Source of the DNA: Asparagopsis taxiformis
Lineage: Eukaryota; Rhodophyta; Florideophyceae; Bonnemaisoniales; Bonnemaisoniaceae
Length of the DNA: 64,000 nt
NCBI GenBank assembly: GCA_030407315.1
Contig: JALQPE010001904.1
Span: forward strand, 20,781 to 84,780
Direction: 5' to 3'
Below, piece after piece: positions 10,759 to 22,803 of the stretch (positions within the stretch are counted from its first letter, which is position 1; every line of letters starts with the position of its first letter). A program made the translations under genes and the position numbers. The notes beneath the pieces were generated by a model. The model did no database searches, was not told the DNA's origin, and saw nothing but the letters and a program-made list of their open reading frames with translations.

Positions 10759-11509
10759 CCGGTCTTCAGTCCTTTTAGAGATATAGGAAAGATACAGTCT
10801 GCTCTACACTGGACAAAATAATCCGCTGGTTACACTAGTCTGAGATCGAATCGTTAAGGAACGAATCCATTGTGTTCTGAATGAATTTTGGAAAATGTTT
10901 TAAAATTTTAGCTTTCGTAAAGCAAGGAAAGAACATGGGTGGATATCATGTTTTGGGATTGGTTACCGCACCTCCCTGCAGTATGAAGTGGACATGGACC
11001 GTTCAGGTCCATGAAAAGGCGCGAATAATATGGGACTACATCACTTGGAATGAGCCTTTGTAGGAAACAGACTGGTCCAGACCACGGTCTAGTCAGACCA
11101 TGCACAGGTCTACATGCAACACTTGCCTTGGGGCAACATGAAACAGTTATGGAATGAACATGAAAAGATACAAATCTGCGGGATGGCTTACTGCACGACC
11201 CCGCTCCTACTACCAATCACAATGTGCCAGACTAGCACAACGAGTTTGTGTCCACGTTTTGAGGGAAGAGGACGTAAACCTTCATACACCTGTACGGATA
11301 TCCGAGAACGAAGCAGAAGTTACTGGCCTGCTGAGTTGAACGGTTTATTTGTTGAACTGATCTGTAGCTATCCGCACTCCAAATACATATGGCTTCCTCA
11401 GAAGGCGTATGTCAACCTACCTTTCCAGTCCAATTTTGCAGGTCCACAGTTTCGGGATGCACCTTGATAGTCGATTGTGGCTACCAGTCTGACAAGTACA
11501 ACCGGTGAA
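10759..11509. other. Intergenic, no gene seen
   Basis: Short plus-strand frames here start at non-ATG codons and have no recognisable content. A few small palindromes occur (for example ATGGACC..GGTCCAT near 10994). It precedes the unknown gene at 11510 and probably holds its promoter, but I see no clear TATA or initiator. Confidence 0.4.
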
Positions 11510-12337
11510 ATGGGTCAAAACGACGAATTGACATATGCTGGGACGCATAAACACTATGCCGATATCCGTAGGGGTAGGCGAGGAGGGATGTTAACAAGCC
11601 TGGGATTTTCCCTGCTCGGTGCGGACGTCAACGCCGAGTTCAATCGCGAGGATTCAGAAAGCTTGTCGCAAAAGGCGAGGACCTCCTGGATCCGGTGGTC
11701 AGAGTCAGATGATGTCAAGTGTGCTAGAAAGCTCAGCAGAGAGGGTTTGCAAGCTATTGCAGCCCTCTTGGACAGAGTGCAAATTGCCCAATACACTGAT
11801 GCCGCAGATATCAAATGCTACCGTGAGGCATGGGAGGACTGTATCGAAGCAAGTTATAAAGACGAAGATGAACGTCAGCGCATTGATCGGCATGTCTTCC
11901 GTCATCTAGTCTCTGTTGCTCGTCCAAGTATACGACAAGCATGTAATGCCATTGAATCTAAGCCGTTGGTAACGATAGATCAAACTGCGCTAGAGGATCA
12001 CCTCACTGAAGACTTGATGGAGTTACTTGACGACCGACGTGGAAGAAAGGAGTTTTGGGAAGAATTGTTGAAAGTCCCTGTTGGACATGATGAGGGAGGC
12101 GTGCGAAGGACCACTCTGAATACCTTGGGAGTGCGTGATCTCACAAATATCATCCCTACAGCCACCCAGTTGAGCTACGTAGACACTACTGGTTGTTACT
12201 ATACCTCCTGGGAAGCATGGGACGAGACAGATGCAATGCTTTTTTCCGAAGAGGATTGGAAAGGTGAGCTACAAGATGCAGCGAAGGAAGTCAGGGTACA
12301 GATTGAAAATTTCGTCGAAAGAAATGGTAAACTATGA
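11510..12337 (+). CDS. Unknown protein, N-terminal part (276 aa)
   Basis: I chose the ATG at 11510 (MGQNDELTYAG), the first ATG of a frame that opens slightly earlier. The protein is hydrophilic and mixed alpha-helical, with no signal peptide, membrane segment or known motif that I can see. It ends with ELQDAAKEVRVQ... and a stop whose TGA overlaps the next frame as ATGA. The last part is the first copy of a 35-residue repeat whose second copy starts the next frame. Length-compatible pairing of the two repeats suggests both frames belong to one protein of about 800 residues, separated by a single-base-loss type frame change or by a 56-nt intron (12327-12382, GT..AG). Function unknown. Confidence 0.6.
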   Translation: MGQNDELTYAGTHKHYADIRRGRRGGMLTSLGFSLLGADVNAEFNREDSESLSQKARTSWIRWSESDDVKCARKLSREGLQAIAALLDRVQIAQYTDAADIKCYREAWEDCIEASYKDEDERQRIDRHVFRHLVSVARPSIRQACNAIESKPLVTIDQTALEDHLTEDLMELLDDRRGRKEFWEELLKVPVGHDEGGVRRTTLNTLGVRDLTNIIPTATQLSYVDTTGCYYTSWEAWDETDAMLFSEEDWKGELQDAAKEVRVQIENFVERNGKL

Positions 12338-12479
12338 CATACGTGAATAATCTACTGGACCCTGCACCTGATGAACTACAAGATGCTGCGAGGAAAGGGA
12401 AACTACATCTAGGAAATTATGCCCGGAGCAGCAGCGCTAGGGTTGAAGTGAATAATCTACTCGACCCTGTACCTACTGC
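12266..12479 (+). repeat. Diverged 35-codon tandem repeat at the frame junction
   Basis: Copy one starts GAGCTACAAGATGC at 12266 and copy two GAACTACAAGATGC at 12373, 107 bases apart. Both copies end with a GTGAATAATCTACT block, placed 77 bases into copy one and 75 bases into copy two. A 105-base unit would keep the frame, so copy one carries two extra bases (equivalent to one lost). The middles have diverged strongly, so the duplication is old while the frame break may be recent. Confidence 0.7.
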
Positions 12480-13974
12480 TATTCGCAACTTAGTCGTGGA
12501 CGTAGTTGGTTCGGCTACAGCGAGGAGGTTTGAATCCGGTGGTAAATCTGTGAGGAGCCAAGGATGGTCAGACCAGATAAGGCAAGAAGTGCGCAATTCG
12601 TTGCTTACCAGAGGCATGAAAGAATGGGAGGCCCCTTCCAGAGCTCTAGCGAGTATTTGCTTGTTAACCCTCACAGTTGCAAATGGAAGTATCAAATTTG
12701 AAGACGCTAAATTGTTGTTACACGAAGTGTGTCGGCGAATTTTCGTATGCTACATTCGTGAAACAGCAAGAGACTTGGTGCGCAAGTCTGATGTCATCAG
12801 ACAGTCTGGTGACCTCTCGACACAGGCAGAAGCACTGAGTGCCAGGGTAGGCAATGAGTTGAATAGACCAACAGCACAACTTCCAAAGACTGTAGCCGAG
12901 CTGAGAGCGGCCGGATACAATTTATATCGACTTCTCGATGGGACCAGGGACAGGTTGGTGAGAATGGGTGGGGGAAGAGAAGTGTTGTATACAAATTCAG
13001 ATTATGGGGCTTCGTTTATTCTGAAAGAAATTGAAACATTGGAAGAGGCAAGATACTTGTCAGCTGCTTGGCTGATAGAAAAGCGTATCGGAGTGACTGC
13101 TTATATCGACGCATGCCATGAAGAAGCAAAAAGAAGACAAAAGTGCGAAACTCCTGGCGTGGACGCCACATATGTATATAGTGAAGCCAGAGCAGCTCGA
13201 AGTGTGATGACCGAATTGGGAAAAGTAACCAAGGTTTCACTTGCTCAAAGCGTGGGACATATGCGCGCTGCATTTCTAAAAGCGTTAGATACAGAAGACA
13301 AGAAGGGATATAGGGCAATGGTGCTGCAAGGGGGTGGTATCTTCGTAATCGAATATAAGGGGTCTAGTCGAAAAGCATGGGTAAATGTGGGGTCGGGCAT
13401 ACCATGGCTGATTACAGGAGGTGGTCAACGATCTGAGCAACTCGGCGCAAAAGCGTGTGCTGCAACACTCGTATGGAGGGATTACGTTGTAGAAGCTTTG
13501 GTCGAGACGCAAACGGAGGTGAGAATGAGTAGCATGCTGGAACAGATTGGGAGTGATATTGCCAAAGAATTATATCCAAATCTGGGATTCGAAGTTGCGG
13601 CCAGTCTGTTAGGGAGGGGTTGGCTTCTGGTGGCAGTTCCAGAGGTACAAGCATGCGCAGTGAGAGCAATCAATCTAGTAAGACGGGAAGAAAGCTACAA
13701 GGACTATTTAACGGCTAAGAAAGAGAGAGCCGCCAACGGATCGCGACTACGAAGTCTTATTGCTGATTCGGCGATTGGGATGGAGTTACAAGCTATCGAA
13801 GTGAATAACAAGCTTGTTTGTGGAAAGTCGCTCGAGTTTGAAATCACTGGGTACTGGCCGGGAGATCGGAATGTTCTATGTCACTTGGAGAAAAATGGGG
13901 AAAGCGAGAAGTGGCAACGGCTGCGTACTTTCGGGAAGCCAGAGGTAGTGAGAGCCATGTTTGACGGACGTTGA
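12334..13974 (+). CDS. Unknown protein, C-terminal part (546 aa)
   Basis: Starts at the ATG that overlaps the previous stop by four bases. It begins with VNNLLDPAPDELQDAA and soon repeats VNNLLDPVP. The remainder is a long, well-behaved frame with balanced composition, and a Gly-rich patch MVLQGGGIFVIEYKG around residues 328-342 followed by ITGGGQ. No catalytic motif, membrane segment or known domain was recognised. The start may be artificial if this is the second part of one gene. The four-base ATGA overlap recalls coupled genes of some fungal dsRNA viruses, but no polymerase motif is present and the repeat evidence favours one split gene. It is flanked by non-coding DNA on the 3' side. Confidence 0.65.
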   Translation: MTYVNNLLDPAPDELQDAARKGKLHLGNYARSSSARVEVNNLLDPVPTAIRNLVVDVVGSATARRFESGGKSVRSQGWSDQIRQEVRNSLLTRGMKEWEAPSRALASICLLTLTVANGSIKFEDAKLLLHEVCRRIFVCYIRETARDLVRKSDVIRQSGDLSTQAEALSARVGNELNRPTAQLPKTVAELRAAGYNLYRLLDGTRDRLVRMGGGREVLYTNSDYGASFILKEIETLEEARYLSAAWLIEKRIGVTAYIDACHEEAKRRQKCETPGVDATYVYSEARAARSVMTELGKVTKVSLAQSVGHMRAAFLKALDTEDKKGYRAMVLQGGGIFVIEYKGSSRKAWVNVGSGIPWLITGGGQRSEQLGAKACAATLVWRDYVVEALVETQTEVRMSSMLEQIGSDIAKELYPNLGFEVAASLLGRGWLLVAVPEVQACAVRAINLVRREESYKDYLTAKKERAANGSRLRSLIADSAIGMELQAIEVNNKLVCGKSLEFEITGYWPGDRNVLCHLEKNGESEKWQRLRTFGKPEVVRAMFDGR

Positions 13975-15538
13975 GACAAGGATGATTTAGTGACTGTGGG
14001 CCACAGTCTGGCGACGTGGTCGCACAATAACAACAAGGCGGAGAAGGGTTGCACGATGATGACAATCGGTAAGGACGGTAAGCTGGGACCAACAGTGTAG
14101 TATTGTGCAGAGCATGGGTATTTGTAACCTCGATAGCTTGACTGTTGTACGTACACTATATCGATATCGCTTTGTAAAAATAAGAGCTGGTTTGATAGCA
14201 CCGTTTGGATCAGTCGCCGTGGACTTGGTGTGGGGTGCTGACGGATCATTCTATGAACGGTATGCCTTGCTGTGCTGCCAGTATCCAAAACAAAATATTG
14301 CAACCTTTGTGTAGGCATTTGATAGTTGTCTGTTCCTTTCCACGTCGAGCTTTGTCATTATTGTTTGAAATCAAAACGTGTTAAAATTGAGGTATCATCA
14401 GGTATTGAAGTGGAAGTTACGATAAAAAAGTTTGTCTGCAGTAAGAAATAAAATGCTTACCATCGCGACGTACGTTTGACGAGCAATACAGTCATCCAAA
14501 GTCGCGATGTTTTCATTCATGACTTGAATGTCATGCAGTCAGCGTACGGGCCGTTACGACTTACAAACACATACATCGACATACCAATTGCAAAGAAATG
14601 GAATCAGTCGTTTAGTTGTGCATGAGGTACGCCTTTGGGAAGGAACGAGGGATTTGGCGCTGGGACAAGGAAAATTGCAAGACATAGTGGAGAAACGAAC
14701 TTGATAAGTGGTCACCGCCTCAATAGCTTCTAGCTTTCATTGGCGTGCCAGTATCGAGACAATCGCTCAACTCGCGACCAGACTCGCAGAATGGAACATT
14801 GAATTAATGGTGACGTATTTCTGCAGTTCTATACCTCGAGAACTGAGAAGCTTAGTTTGCGACCAAAATTGTTACAATGCCTCCCGCAAGCTACCTTGTG
14901 CTTTTTCGGTGCAGAACGCTCCAGCTTTGGATATCCGTGAGGTCAGTTTCTGATGGCAATACAGTGATGGACATAACTATACAATATTTCCGTAAAGCAT
15001 GATACGTTGACAAATCCCAAATAGGGAATCAACTTGGGTGGATCGTGTGCATCGCTTCTTTAGCACCATATCTGGTATAAACTTGTAATCAAACGAAATA
15101 CTTTACATCTCATACGGTACAAAACACGATGCATCCTCAAGAACATATAGTGTTTGTGTTTCCTCTGCCACTGCGCTCTCAACCCCTCACTTTTCAAACC
15201 ACACAACGAAAAGTGCACCCCACACAAGTAATCCACGCTGTTCAGCACGGATTTTGTGTGAGCGAAAACGCGAGATGGTTGTGGACGTGGGTTGTGAGAC
15301 TTCACCCATAATTTTTGGAATGCTTCATATTCTTCTCCGCTGATCAAAATTATCATAAATTTTTTGCCGCGAAATTTTCGGATCAAACCACGGACGGTAA
15401 TGTATACGGGAAGACGCTGCCTCTACGTAGCCCACAACCCAAACAAGCTCCGCTAGTGCACCCAACCGTGAAGTCCAAGTACTCGCAGGCAAAGCTTCAA
15501 AACTTTGTCTCATTTGTACTTCTGGACACTCTCAAACA
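13975..15538. other. Intergenic before PRP8
   Basis: About 1.5 kb without a convincing gene. A perfect 8-bp-arm palindrome (GACTGTGG/CCACAGTC) lies at 13992-14008, just after the unknown gene. The AT-rich 15000-15500 part presumably carries the PRP8 promoter and leader, but no core element is obvious. Confidence 0.4.
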
Positions 15539-18500
15539 ATGCAAGCCGAAAATCCTGCTGATGATTCAATGCAAGATGACCAGTCATCACGCTGGGCTCA
15601 GATCAAGTCGCAGCCGTATTCCACTAACAAGAAATTTGGCTTCAACGATATGCAGAAAGAGGACATGCCTCCCGAGCATCTGCGAAAGATTATGCGAGAT
15701 CATGGCGATATGAACTCTAAGAAATTCCGCCGAGAGAAGCGCGTGTATCTCGGCGCACTCAAATATATGCCTCACGCGCTGTTGAAACTTCTCGAAAACA
15801 TGCCGATGCCCTGGGAGCAGCTTCGCGAAGTTAAAGTCCTGTATCACATAACGGGTGCCATAAGCTTTGTGAACGAAGTTCCGCGCGTTATTGAACCAGT
15901 CTTCCTGGCGCAGTGGGGCACCATGTGGATAATGATGCGAAGAGAGAAGCGTGATCGTCGTCATTTCCGCCGCATGAGATTGCCGCCTTTTGACGATGAG
16001 GAACCTCCGCTCGATTACTTGGACAACGTCATGGATCTTGAACCACCCGAGGCGATCCGCATGGAGCTTGACGACGACGGCGAAGACAGTTCTGTGGCGG
16101 ATTGGTTTTACGAACACAAGCCCCTGTCAGATACTCCTTTCACCAATGGTCCTTCATATCGAACTTACCACCTCAATCTCCCAATCATGGCTACTCTCCA
16201 TCGCCTAGCTTCCCAACTGCTTCCTGACATCATCGACCAGAACTATTTCTATCTATTTAACAAGGAGTCATTTTACACTACAAAGGCTCTCAACGTTGTG
16301 TTACCCGGTGGCCCCAAATTTGAACCTGTTCAGCACAGTGATACTAGCGCGCGGGAGCTAGATGATGACGATTGGAATGAATTTAATGACATCAACAAGC
16401 TTATTATACGACGCCAGATCAGAACGGAATATCGAATCGCTTTCCCTTACCTCTACAATTATATCCCGGAAGGTGTATCGCTCTCTGAGTATCATTCTCC
16501 ACCAGTTATGTATATCAAGTCGGAGGATGTTGACCTTCCAGCATATTATTACGATCCAGTTCTCAATGTTATTCCACCAAGCACAAGGGGTAAATCCAAG
16601 AATACATCTACTGATGGTAAATCAGAAGGTGATGTCCGTGATGGTGAAAACACTCTGGAAAACGACTTCAGCTTGAAAGGTGGTGAGGCGGATAGCTTTG
16701 GACTGCTTGGTATGACGCTTGGTGGTTCTGAAGATTTGGAAATGCCAGCTTCTTTCCAGCCTTTCATCGCTGACGAAGAGCTAGAAACCGAATACACGTC
16801 TGCTGGAATCGCACTGTACTGGGCTCCGCGACCGTTCAGGATCAGGAAAGGAGCTTGTCGTCGAACCATAGACGTGCCCATCATCAATCCCTGGTTCCAA
16901 CAACGATGCCCTCCTGATGTCCGCGTCAAGATCCGAGTTTCATACCAGAAGCTTCTGAAAAACTATGTTTACAATGAGCTCCACCGAAGAAAAACTAAAA
17001 CCAGAGCTCGCAAGAGCCTGTTCAAAGCTCTGCGAAATACCAAATTCTTCCAGCAAACTGAAATCGATTGGGTTGAGGCAGGCCTGCAAGTATGTCGACA
17101 GGGTCACAATATGCTCAATCTTCTCATCGCTCGCAAGGGTTTGACGTATCTCCACTTGGATTACAATTTCAATCTCAAACCAATCAAGACTTTAACCACG
17201 AAAGAGCGCAAAAAGTCTCGGCTTGGCAACAGTTTCCATCTTGTAAGGGAGATCCTTCGTTTGTGCAAAATGGTTGTTGACTCTCACGTGCAATATCGAT
17301 TGGGGAATGTTGATGCATATCAGCTTGCTGATGGATTACAGTTCACGTTTTCTCACGTTGGGCAGTTGACTGGGATGTACAGGTATAAGTACAAGCTCAT
17401 GAAGCAGGTTCGACAGTGCAAAGATTTGAAACATGTGATCTACAATCGTTTCAATGCCGATCCTGTAGGGAAGGGACCAGGTTGTGGTGTGTGGCTACCG
17501 ATGTGGCGTGTCTGGTTATTTTTCATGCGTGGTATCACCCCTCTACTTGAACGCTGGCTCGGCAATCTACTTGCCCGTCAGTTCGAAGGCAGGAACACAA
17601 GAGGCGTTGCGAAAACTGTCACAAAGCAACGAGTCGAGTCTCATTTCGATCTTGAACTACGTGCGCAGGTGATGAACGACATCATCGAAATGATGCCGCC
17701 TGGGGTTCGAAATTCCAAAGCGAGAACTATTGTTCAACATCTGTCAGAAGCATGGCGCTGTTGGAAGGCCAATATTCCCTGGAAAGTTCCCGGTCTTCCT
17801 GGTCCTTTGGAAGATATGATTATGCGCTATGTGAAGTCCAAAGCAGATTGGTGGACTAATGTCACTCATTTCAACCGGGAGCGAATATCTCGAGGTGCAA
17901 CAGTGGACAAAACAATTGTCAGCAAGAATCAGGGTCGAATGGCGCGACTCTGGCTCAAGGCAGAGCAAGAGCGGCAGTACAATTATCTCAAGGATGGCCC
18001 TTACATCTCAATCGATGAAGGGATGAAAATGTACTTGTATATGGTCCGATGGTTAGAAAGTCGTCGCTTCGCTCCCATTCCGTTTCCGCCGTTATCGTAC
18101 AAGCATGACACCAAGCTTCTAATTCTGGCACTGGAAAGATTGAAAGAACAGTACACAACTATTTCACTTCTTAACCAATCGCAGCAGGAAGAATTAGGAC
18201 TTGTCGAACAAGCATACGACAACCCTCACGAGGCACTAAATCGAATCAAGCGGCATCTACTATCCCAGCGTGCGTTCAAAGAAATGAAGGTTGACTTTAT
18301 GGACAATTATGACCATTTGATTCCAGTGCACTTCGTTGAGCCGCTTGAGAAAATCACCGATTCTTACCTTGACCAGTATCTTTGGTATGAAGCTGACAAA
18401 CGAGGACTGTTTCCGAACTGGGTGAAGCCAGCAGACTCAGAACCACCTCCACTTTTGGTGTACAAATGGGCAACAGGCATTAACAATTTGCATAATGTTT

Positions 18501-21500
18501 GGAACACCTCAGAAGGTGAAGTAATTGTACATTTACAAGCGCGCCTTGATTCGTTCACGGAGAAGATTGATCACCTTTTGTTGAGCAAAATGCTTCGTCT
18601 CATCATGGATCACAACATCGCAGACTATATCACAGCGAAAAACAACGTGAATGTTTCATACAAAGATATGTCTCACACAAACTCTTATGGTCTGATAAGA
18701 GGCCTTCAGTTTTCGACATTTGTTGTTCAGTACCACGGTTTGCTTCTTGATCTGTTAATTCTTGGGCTTCGGCGAGCGACAGAAATGGCGGGACCTCCTA
18801 CGGCGCCAAACGACTGGATGAGTTTTGAGAATATTGGGGTAGAAATAGCACACCCTATTCGAAGATACTGCCGATACATCGATACGATTTACATGGTGTT
18901 CGGTTTTGATGCTGACGAATCGAAGGAACTGGTGCAGAGATATTTGGCAGAACATCCGGATCCGAACAATGAAAATGTCGTGGGATATCGGAACAAGAAA
19001 TGTTGGCCAAGGGAGGCGAGAATGAGGCTGAACAAGCACGATGTCAATCTCGGCAGAGCGCTTTTCTGGGACATCAAGAATAGAATTCCTCCTTCTGTCA
19101 CCTCCATAAGTTGGGATAGCGCCCCATCATTCGTCTCAGTCTACTCATCTGAAAACCCAAATCTTTTGTTTGACATGGCAGGCTTTGAGATTCGAATCCT
19201 GCCGAAATCTCGGGGAGGTATTGGGTCTGGCCTGACAGCCGTCTCCTCTCGGGGTGATGGCGTGTGGGCACTTCAAAACGATGTGACGAAAGAATGCACA
19301 GCTACTGCGTATCTACGCGTCAGTGACGAGGGGATCAAAGCGTTTGAAAATCGCGTGCGTCAAATATTGATGTCATCAGGGTCGACGACTTTCACCAAAG
19401 TTGCGAATAGGTGGAATCAGGCCTTGATTGGGCTGATGACGTATTACAGAGAGGCTGTCGTGAACACACAGGAACTCTTGGATGTCTTGGTAAAAGCGGA
19501 AAGCCGAGTGCAGACAAGAATCAAGATTGGTCTCAACTCGAAAATGCCTTCGAGATTTCCGCCCGTTGTATTCTACTGTCCGAAGGAGCTTGGTGGTTTA
19601 GGTATGCTTTCTATGGGTCACATATTGATCCCTCAAGCCGATTTACGATATTCACGACAGACAGATGCTGGGGGAATAACGCATTTCCGTGCAGGCATGA
19701 GCGGTGGTGGATCTGAAACGTTGATTCCAAACTTGTATCGCTATTTGCAACCGTGGGAAACGGAGTTTTCAGATTCTCAGCGTGTGTGGGCCGAATATGC
19801 TCTCAAACGGGCAGAAGCAGCCGCTCAGAATAGAAGACTTACTCTTGAAGACTTGGAAGATAGTTGGGATCGTGGTATCCCTCGGATTTCAACTCTGTTC
19901 TCCAAAGACCGACATACACTCGCCTATGATAAAGGTTGGCGAGTACGTCGGGAGTTCAAGAAATACATGTATACCCGTAACGATGCATTCTGGTGGACTC
20001 ACCAGCGCCATGACGGGAAACTATGGAGTTTGAACAACTATCGAATCGACATGATTCAAGCGCTAGGTGGCGTCGAAGGAATCCTTGAACATACATTATT
20101 CGCGGGAACGTTTTATCAGACCTGGGAGGGTCTATTCTGGGAAAAGTCGTCTGGATTTGAGGACTCGATGAGGTTCAATCGGGGACTGACAAACGCTCAA
20201 AAGTCAGGCCTCAACCAGATCCCTAATCGTCGATTTACGCTGTGGTGGAGTCCGACGATCAACCGATCCAATATTTACGTTGGGTTCCAAGTTCAGCTTG
20301 ACCTCACCGGATGCATGATGCACGGAAAGTTACCAACACTGAAAATCTCTCTCATCCAGATCTTCCGCGCCCATCTATGGCAAAAAATTCACGAATCGCT
20401 AACCATGGACATCGCGCAGGTTCTCGACCAAGAACTCGACTCTTTGGGAATAGAGACTGTCAAGAAGGAAACGATTCATCCGCGCAAGTCGTATAAGATG
20501 AACTCGTCCTGTGCTGATATTCTGCTCATCGCTGCATACAAGTGGCTAGTTTCCAAACCATCCTTGCTTTCGGCAAATAGTTCGAACGATCAATTTGCTC
20601 CTGGAAGTGAAGACGGTACCACCACAAGATATTGGATTGATATCCAGTTGCGCTGGGGAGACTACGATTCGCATGACGCTGAAAGGTATTCGAGAGCTAA
20701 ATATCACGACTATGTGACAGACAACATGTCGATATATCCAAGTCCGACAGGTTTGCTGATCACAGTCGACCTTGCATATAACTTGTACGCCGGATATGGA
20801 TGCTGGATTCCTGGAATGAAGCCGCTGATGCAGCAAGCATTGGCGAAGATCAACAAAGCGAACCCAGCGCTTTATGAGCTGCGAGAACGAATTCGAAAGG
20901 CTCTGCAGTTATATTCGTCGGAACCAACTGAGCCATACTTGAACAGCCAAAATTACGGAGAACTTTTTGGAAATCAAGTGGTTTGGTTTGTGGACGATAC
21001 CAATGTCTACCGAGTTACGATCCACAAAACGTTTGAGGGCAATCTTGTAACGAAGCCAATCAATGGAGCGGTATTTATATTTAATCCGCGAACAGGTCAG
21101 CTGTTCCTGAAGATCATTCACACTTCGGTGTGGCAAGGTCAGAAGCGATTGTCACAGCTTGCAAAATGGAAGACAGCGGAAGAAACGGCGGCACTAATCC
21201 GATCACTGCCTATCGAAGAGCAGCCACGTCAACTGATCGTGACAAGGAAAGGAATGCTTGATCCTTTGGAATCGCATTGTCTAGACTTTCCCAACATTGT
21301 CATCAAGGGGTCTGACTTACAACTACCATTTCAGACATTGCTTAAGGTGGAGAAGTTTGGCGATTTGATCTTGAAGGCTACGGAACCGCAAATGGTTCTA
21401 TTCAACGTATTTGATGACTGGTTGCGAAGCGTTTCGTCGTTCACAGCATTTTCTCGGTTGATTCTAATTCTACGCGCACTGCACGTAGACGCGGAGAGAA

Positions 21501-22666
21501 CGAAAGTGATTCTTCGGCCTGATGTGAGTGTTGTAACGGAGGCGCATCATATTTGGCCGACCCTGTCGGATGAAGCTTGGATGTCGGTGGAGATCAGTTT
21601 GAAAGACCTCATCCTTGCAGACTTTGGGAAGAAGAACAATGTCAACGTCGCCAGTTTGACAGGGTCTGAAATTCGGGATATTATTCTTGGTGCTGAAATC
21701 ACGCCGCCGAGCGCACAACGGCAACAAATGTTGGAGATTGAGAAGGCGGCCAAGGAGCAAAGCCAGATGACGGCTGTTACGACGCGGACGAAGAACAAGG
21801 AAGGGCAGGAAATTATCGTAGCGACGACATCCAACTATGAGCAAATGGCGTTTGCTTCGAAGACGGAATGGCGGGTTCGAGCCATTTCGGCTACCAATCT
21901 ACATTTCCGCACGCGTCATATTCACGTTCCAGCAGAAGACGTGAGTGAGAGTGTCAAGTACACGTATGTGCTACCGCAGAATGTGATTCGCAAATTGATT
22001 GTCATCTGCGACCTACGTACCCAAGTCGGGGGACTGTTATACGGAATCACGCCGCGGGACAATACGTCGGTTCGAGAAATTCGGTGTATTGTGATGGCGC
22101 CGCAAGTCGGGAGTCACGAGAAGGTGACACTATCGGAGAGCATTCCAAACCATCAAGTACTGGAGGACATGGAACCTCTTGGGTGGATTCATACGCAGCC
22201 AAACGAACAGCCACAACTGAGCGCCAACGATGTGATCAGTACAGCGAGGCTGTTGTCGCTGAACAAGAAGCTATCGATGGAGAGCACGATCGACATTACA
22301 GTGTCGTTGAACGCGGGCTCATGCTCGATCAGCGCGTTCAAGTTGACGGCGGGCGGTAAGGAATGGGGTGACAATAATCGCGACGCCAATGTGAGCAATA
22401 TAGTTCCAGCTGGCTATGCCACGTCGCACTACCAACGAGTTGGGCTGTTATTGAGCGAACAGTTTGTTGGGATGTTTCTGGTACCGGAAGTTGGCTCGTG
22501 GAACTATAACTTGATGGGCGTCAAGCATGATGTCAGTGGAGCGTATGGACTGCGCGTTGGAAATCCCAAATCGTTTTATGACGAATGTCATCGTCCGGCA
22601 CATTTTCTGACCTTTGCTCCCGACAGGCGCCAATCAGATGCAATAGACGCCGATTTATATGCGTGA
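15539..22666 (+). CDS. PRP8: Pre-mRNA-processing-splicing factor 8 (Prp8), intronless
   Basis: The protein has 2375 residues (human about 2335, yeast about 2413) and is collinear with Prp8 throughout. Prp8 is the central U5 snRNP protein that cradles the spliceosome active site in the nucleus. Visible marks: an N-terminal block with [33 protein letters not shown] split over residues 61-94, [11 protein letters not shown] near 423-433, the RT-like and linker regions, the RNase H-like domain with VDDTNVYRV at 1818-1826 and [19 protein letters not shown], and a Jab1/MPN domain with GGLLYGIT near 2164 and [11 protein letters not shown] from 2218. It ends DADLYA like other Prp8. The usual two catalytic-type aspartates in VDDT are present. 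An extra, low-complexity acidic/Ser stretch of about 45-50 residues (roughly 349-400) sits before GIALYW. The ATG at 15539 gives the expected N-terminus. A 7.1-kb splicing gene without introns fits an intron-poor genome. Confidence 0.98.
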   Translation: MQAENPADDSMQDDQSSRWAQIKSQPYSTNKKFGFNDMQKEDMPPEHLRKIMRDHGDMNSKKFRREKRVYLGALKYMPHALLKLLENMPMPWEQLREVKVLYHITGAISFVNEVPRVIEPVFLAQWGTMWIMMRREKRDRRHFRRMRLPPFDDEEPPLDYLDNVMDLEPPEAIRMELDDDGEDSSVADWFYEHKPLSDTPFTNGPSYRTYHLNLPIMATLHRLASQLLPDIIDQNYFYLFNKESFYTTKALNVVLPGGPKFEPVQHSDTSARELDDDDWNEFNDINKLIIRRQIRTEYRIAFPYLYNYIPEGVSLSEYHSPPVMYIKSEDVDLPAYYYDPVLNVIPPSTRGKSKNTSTDGKSEGDVRDGENTLENDFSLKGGEADSFGLLGMTLGGSEDLEMPASFQPFIADEELETEYTSAGIALYWAPRPFRIRKGACRRTIDVPIINPWFQQRCPPDVRVKIRVSYQKLLKNYVYNELHRRKTKTRARKSLFKALRNTKFFQQTEIDWVEAGLQVCRQGHNMLNLLIARKGLTYLHLDYNFNLKPIKTLTTKERKKSRLGNSFHLVREILRLCKMVVDSHVQYRLGNVDAYQLADGLQFTFSHVGQLTGMYRYKYKLMKQVRQCKDLKHVIYNRFNADPVGKGPGCGVWLPMWRVWLFFMRGITPLLERWLGNLLARQFEGRNTRGVAKTVTKQRVESHFDLELRAQVMNDIIEMMPPGVRNSKARTIVQHLSEAWRCWKANIPWKVPGLPGPLEDMIMRYVKSKADWWTNVTHFNRERISRGATVDKTIVSKNQGRMARLWLKAEQERQYNYLKDGPYISIDEGMKMYLYMVRWLESRRFAPIPFPPLSYKHDTKLLILALERLKEQYTTISLLNQSQQEELGLVEQAYDNPHEALNRIKRHLLSQRAFKEMKVDFMDNYDHLIPVHFVEPLEKITDSYLDQYLWYEADKRGLFPNWVKPADSEPPPLLVYKWATGINNLHNVWNTSEGEVIVHLQARLDSFTEKIDHLLLSKMLRLIMDHNIADYITAKNNVNVSYKDMSHTNSYGLIRGLQFSTFVVQYHGLLLDLLILGLRRATEMAGPPTAPNDWMSFENIGVEIAHPIRRYCRYIDTIYMVFGFDADESKELVQRYLAEHPDPNNENVVGYRNKKCWPREARMRLNKHDVNLGRALFWDIKNRIPPSVTSISWDSAPSFVSVYSSENPNLLFDMAGFEIRILPKSRGGIGSGLTAVSSRGDGVWALQNDVTKECTATAYLRVSDEGIKAFENRVRQILMSSGSTTFTKVANRWNQALIGLMTYYREAVVNTQELLDVLVKAESRVQTRIKIGLNSKMPSRFPPVVFYCPKELGGLGMLSMGHILIPQADLRYSRQTDAGGITHFRAGMSGGGSETLIPNLYRYLQPWETEFSDSQRVWAEYALKRAEAAAQNRRLTLEDLEDSWDRGIPRISTLFSKDRHTLAYDKGWRVRREFKKYMYTRNDAFWWTHQRHDGKLWSLNNYRIDMIQALGGVEGILEHTLFAGTFYQTWEGLFWEKSSGFEDSMRFNRGLTNAQKSGLNQIPNRRFTLWWSPTINRSNIYVGFQVQLDLTGCMMHGKLPTLKISLIQIFRAHLWQKIHESLTMDIAQVLDQELDSLGIETVKKETIHPRKSYKMNSSCADILLIAAYKWLVSKPSLLSANSSNDQFAPGSEDGTTTRYWIDIQLRWGDYDSHDAERYSRAKYHDYVTDNMSIYPSPTGLLITVDLAYNLYAGYGCWIPGMKPLMQQALAKINKANPALYELRERIRKALQLYSSEPTEPYLNSQNYGELFGNQVVWFVDDTNVYRVTIHKTFEGNLVTKPINGAVFIFNPRTGQLFLKIIHTSVWQGQKRLSQLAKWKTAEETAALIRSLPIEEQPRQLIVTRKGMLDPLESHCLDFPNIVIKGSDLQLPFQTLLKVEKFGDLILKATEPQMVLFNVFDDWLRSVSSFTAFSRLILILRALHVDAERTKVILRPDVSVVTEAHHIWPTLSDEAWMSVEISLKDLILADFGKKNNVNVASLTGSEIRDIILGAEITPPSAQRQQMLEIEKAAKEQSQMTAVTTRTKNKEGQEIIVATTSNYEQMAFASKTEWRVRAISATNLHFRTRHIHVPAEDVSESVKYTYVLPQNVIRKLIVICDLRTQVGGLLYGITPRDNTSVREIRCIVMAPQVGSHEKVTLSESIPNHQVLEDMEPLGWIHTQPNEQPQLSANDVISTARLLSLNKKLSMESTIDITVSLNAGSCSISAFKLTAGGKEWGDNNRDANVSNIVPAGYATSHYQRVGLLLSEQFVGMFLVPEVGSWNYNLMGVKHDVSGAYGLRVGNPKSFYDECHRPAHFLTFAPDRRQSDAIDADLYA

Positions 22667-22803
22667 TTACACGTTGCACATTGCGCGCACACTGCGTGCT
22701 CGTTTGGATCATACTTTGCGCGACGACTTATTGATTCAACAATCAATTGGCCTTCTCCTACTCGATTGCTTCCCCCGTCTGCATCCACACCATCATCGTC
22801 AAC

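Noticed and set aside
12334..12337. ATGA overlap as sign of an integrated dsRNA virus with coupled capsid and polymerase genes
   Set aside because: The downstream protein has no polymerase motif, and the flanking 35-residue repeat points to one split gene.
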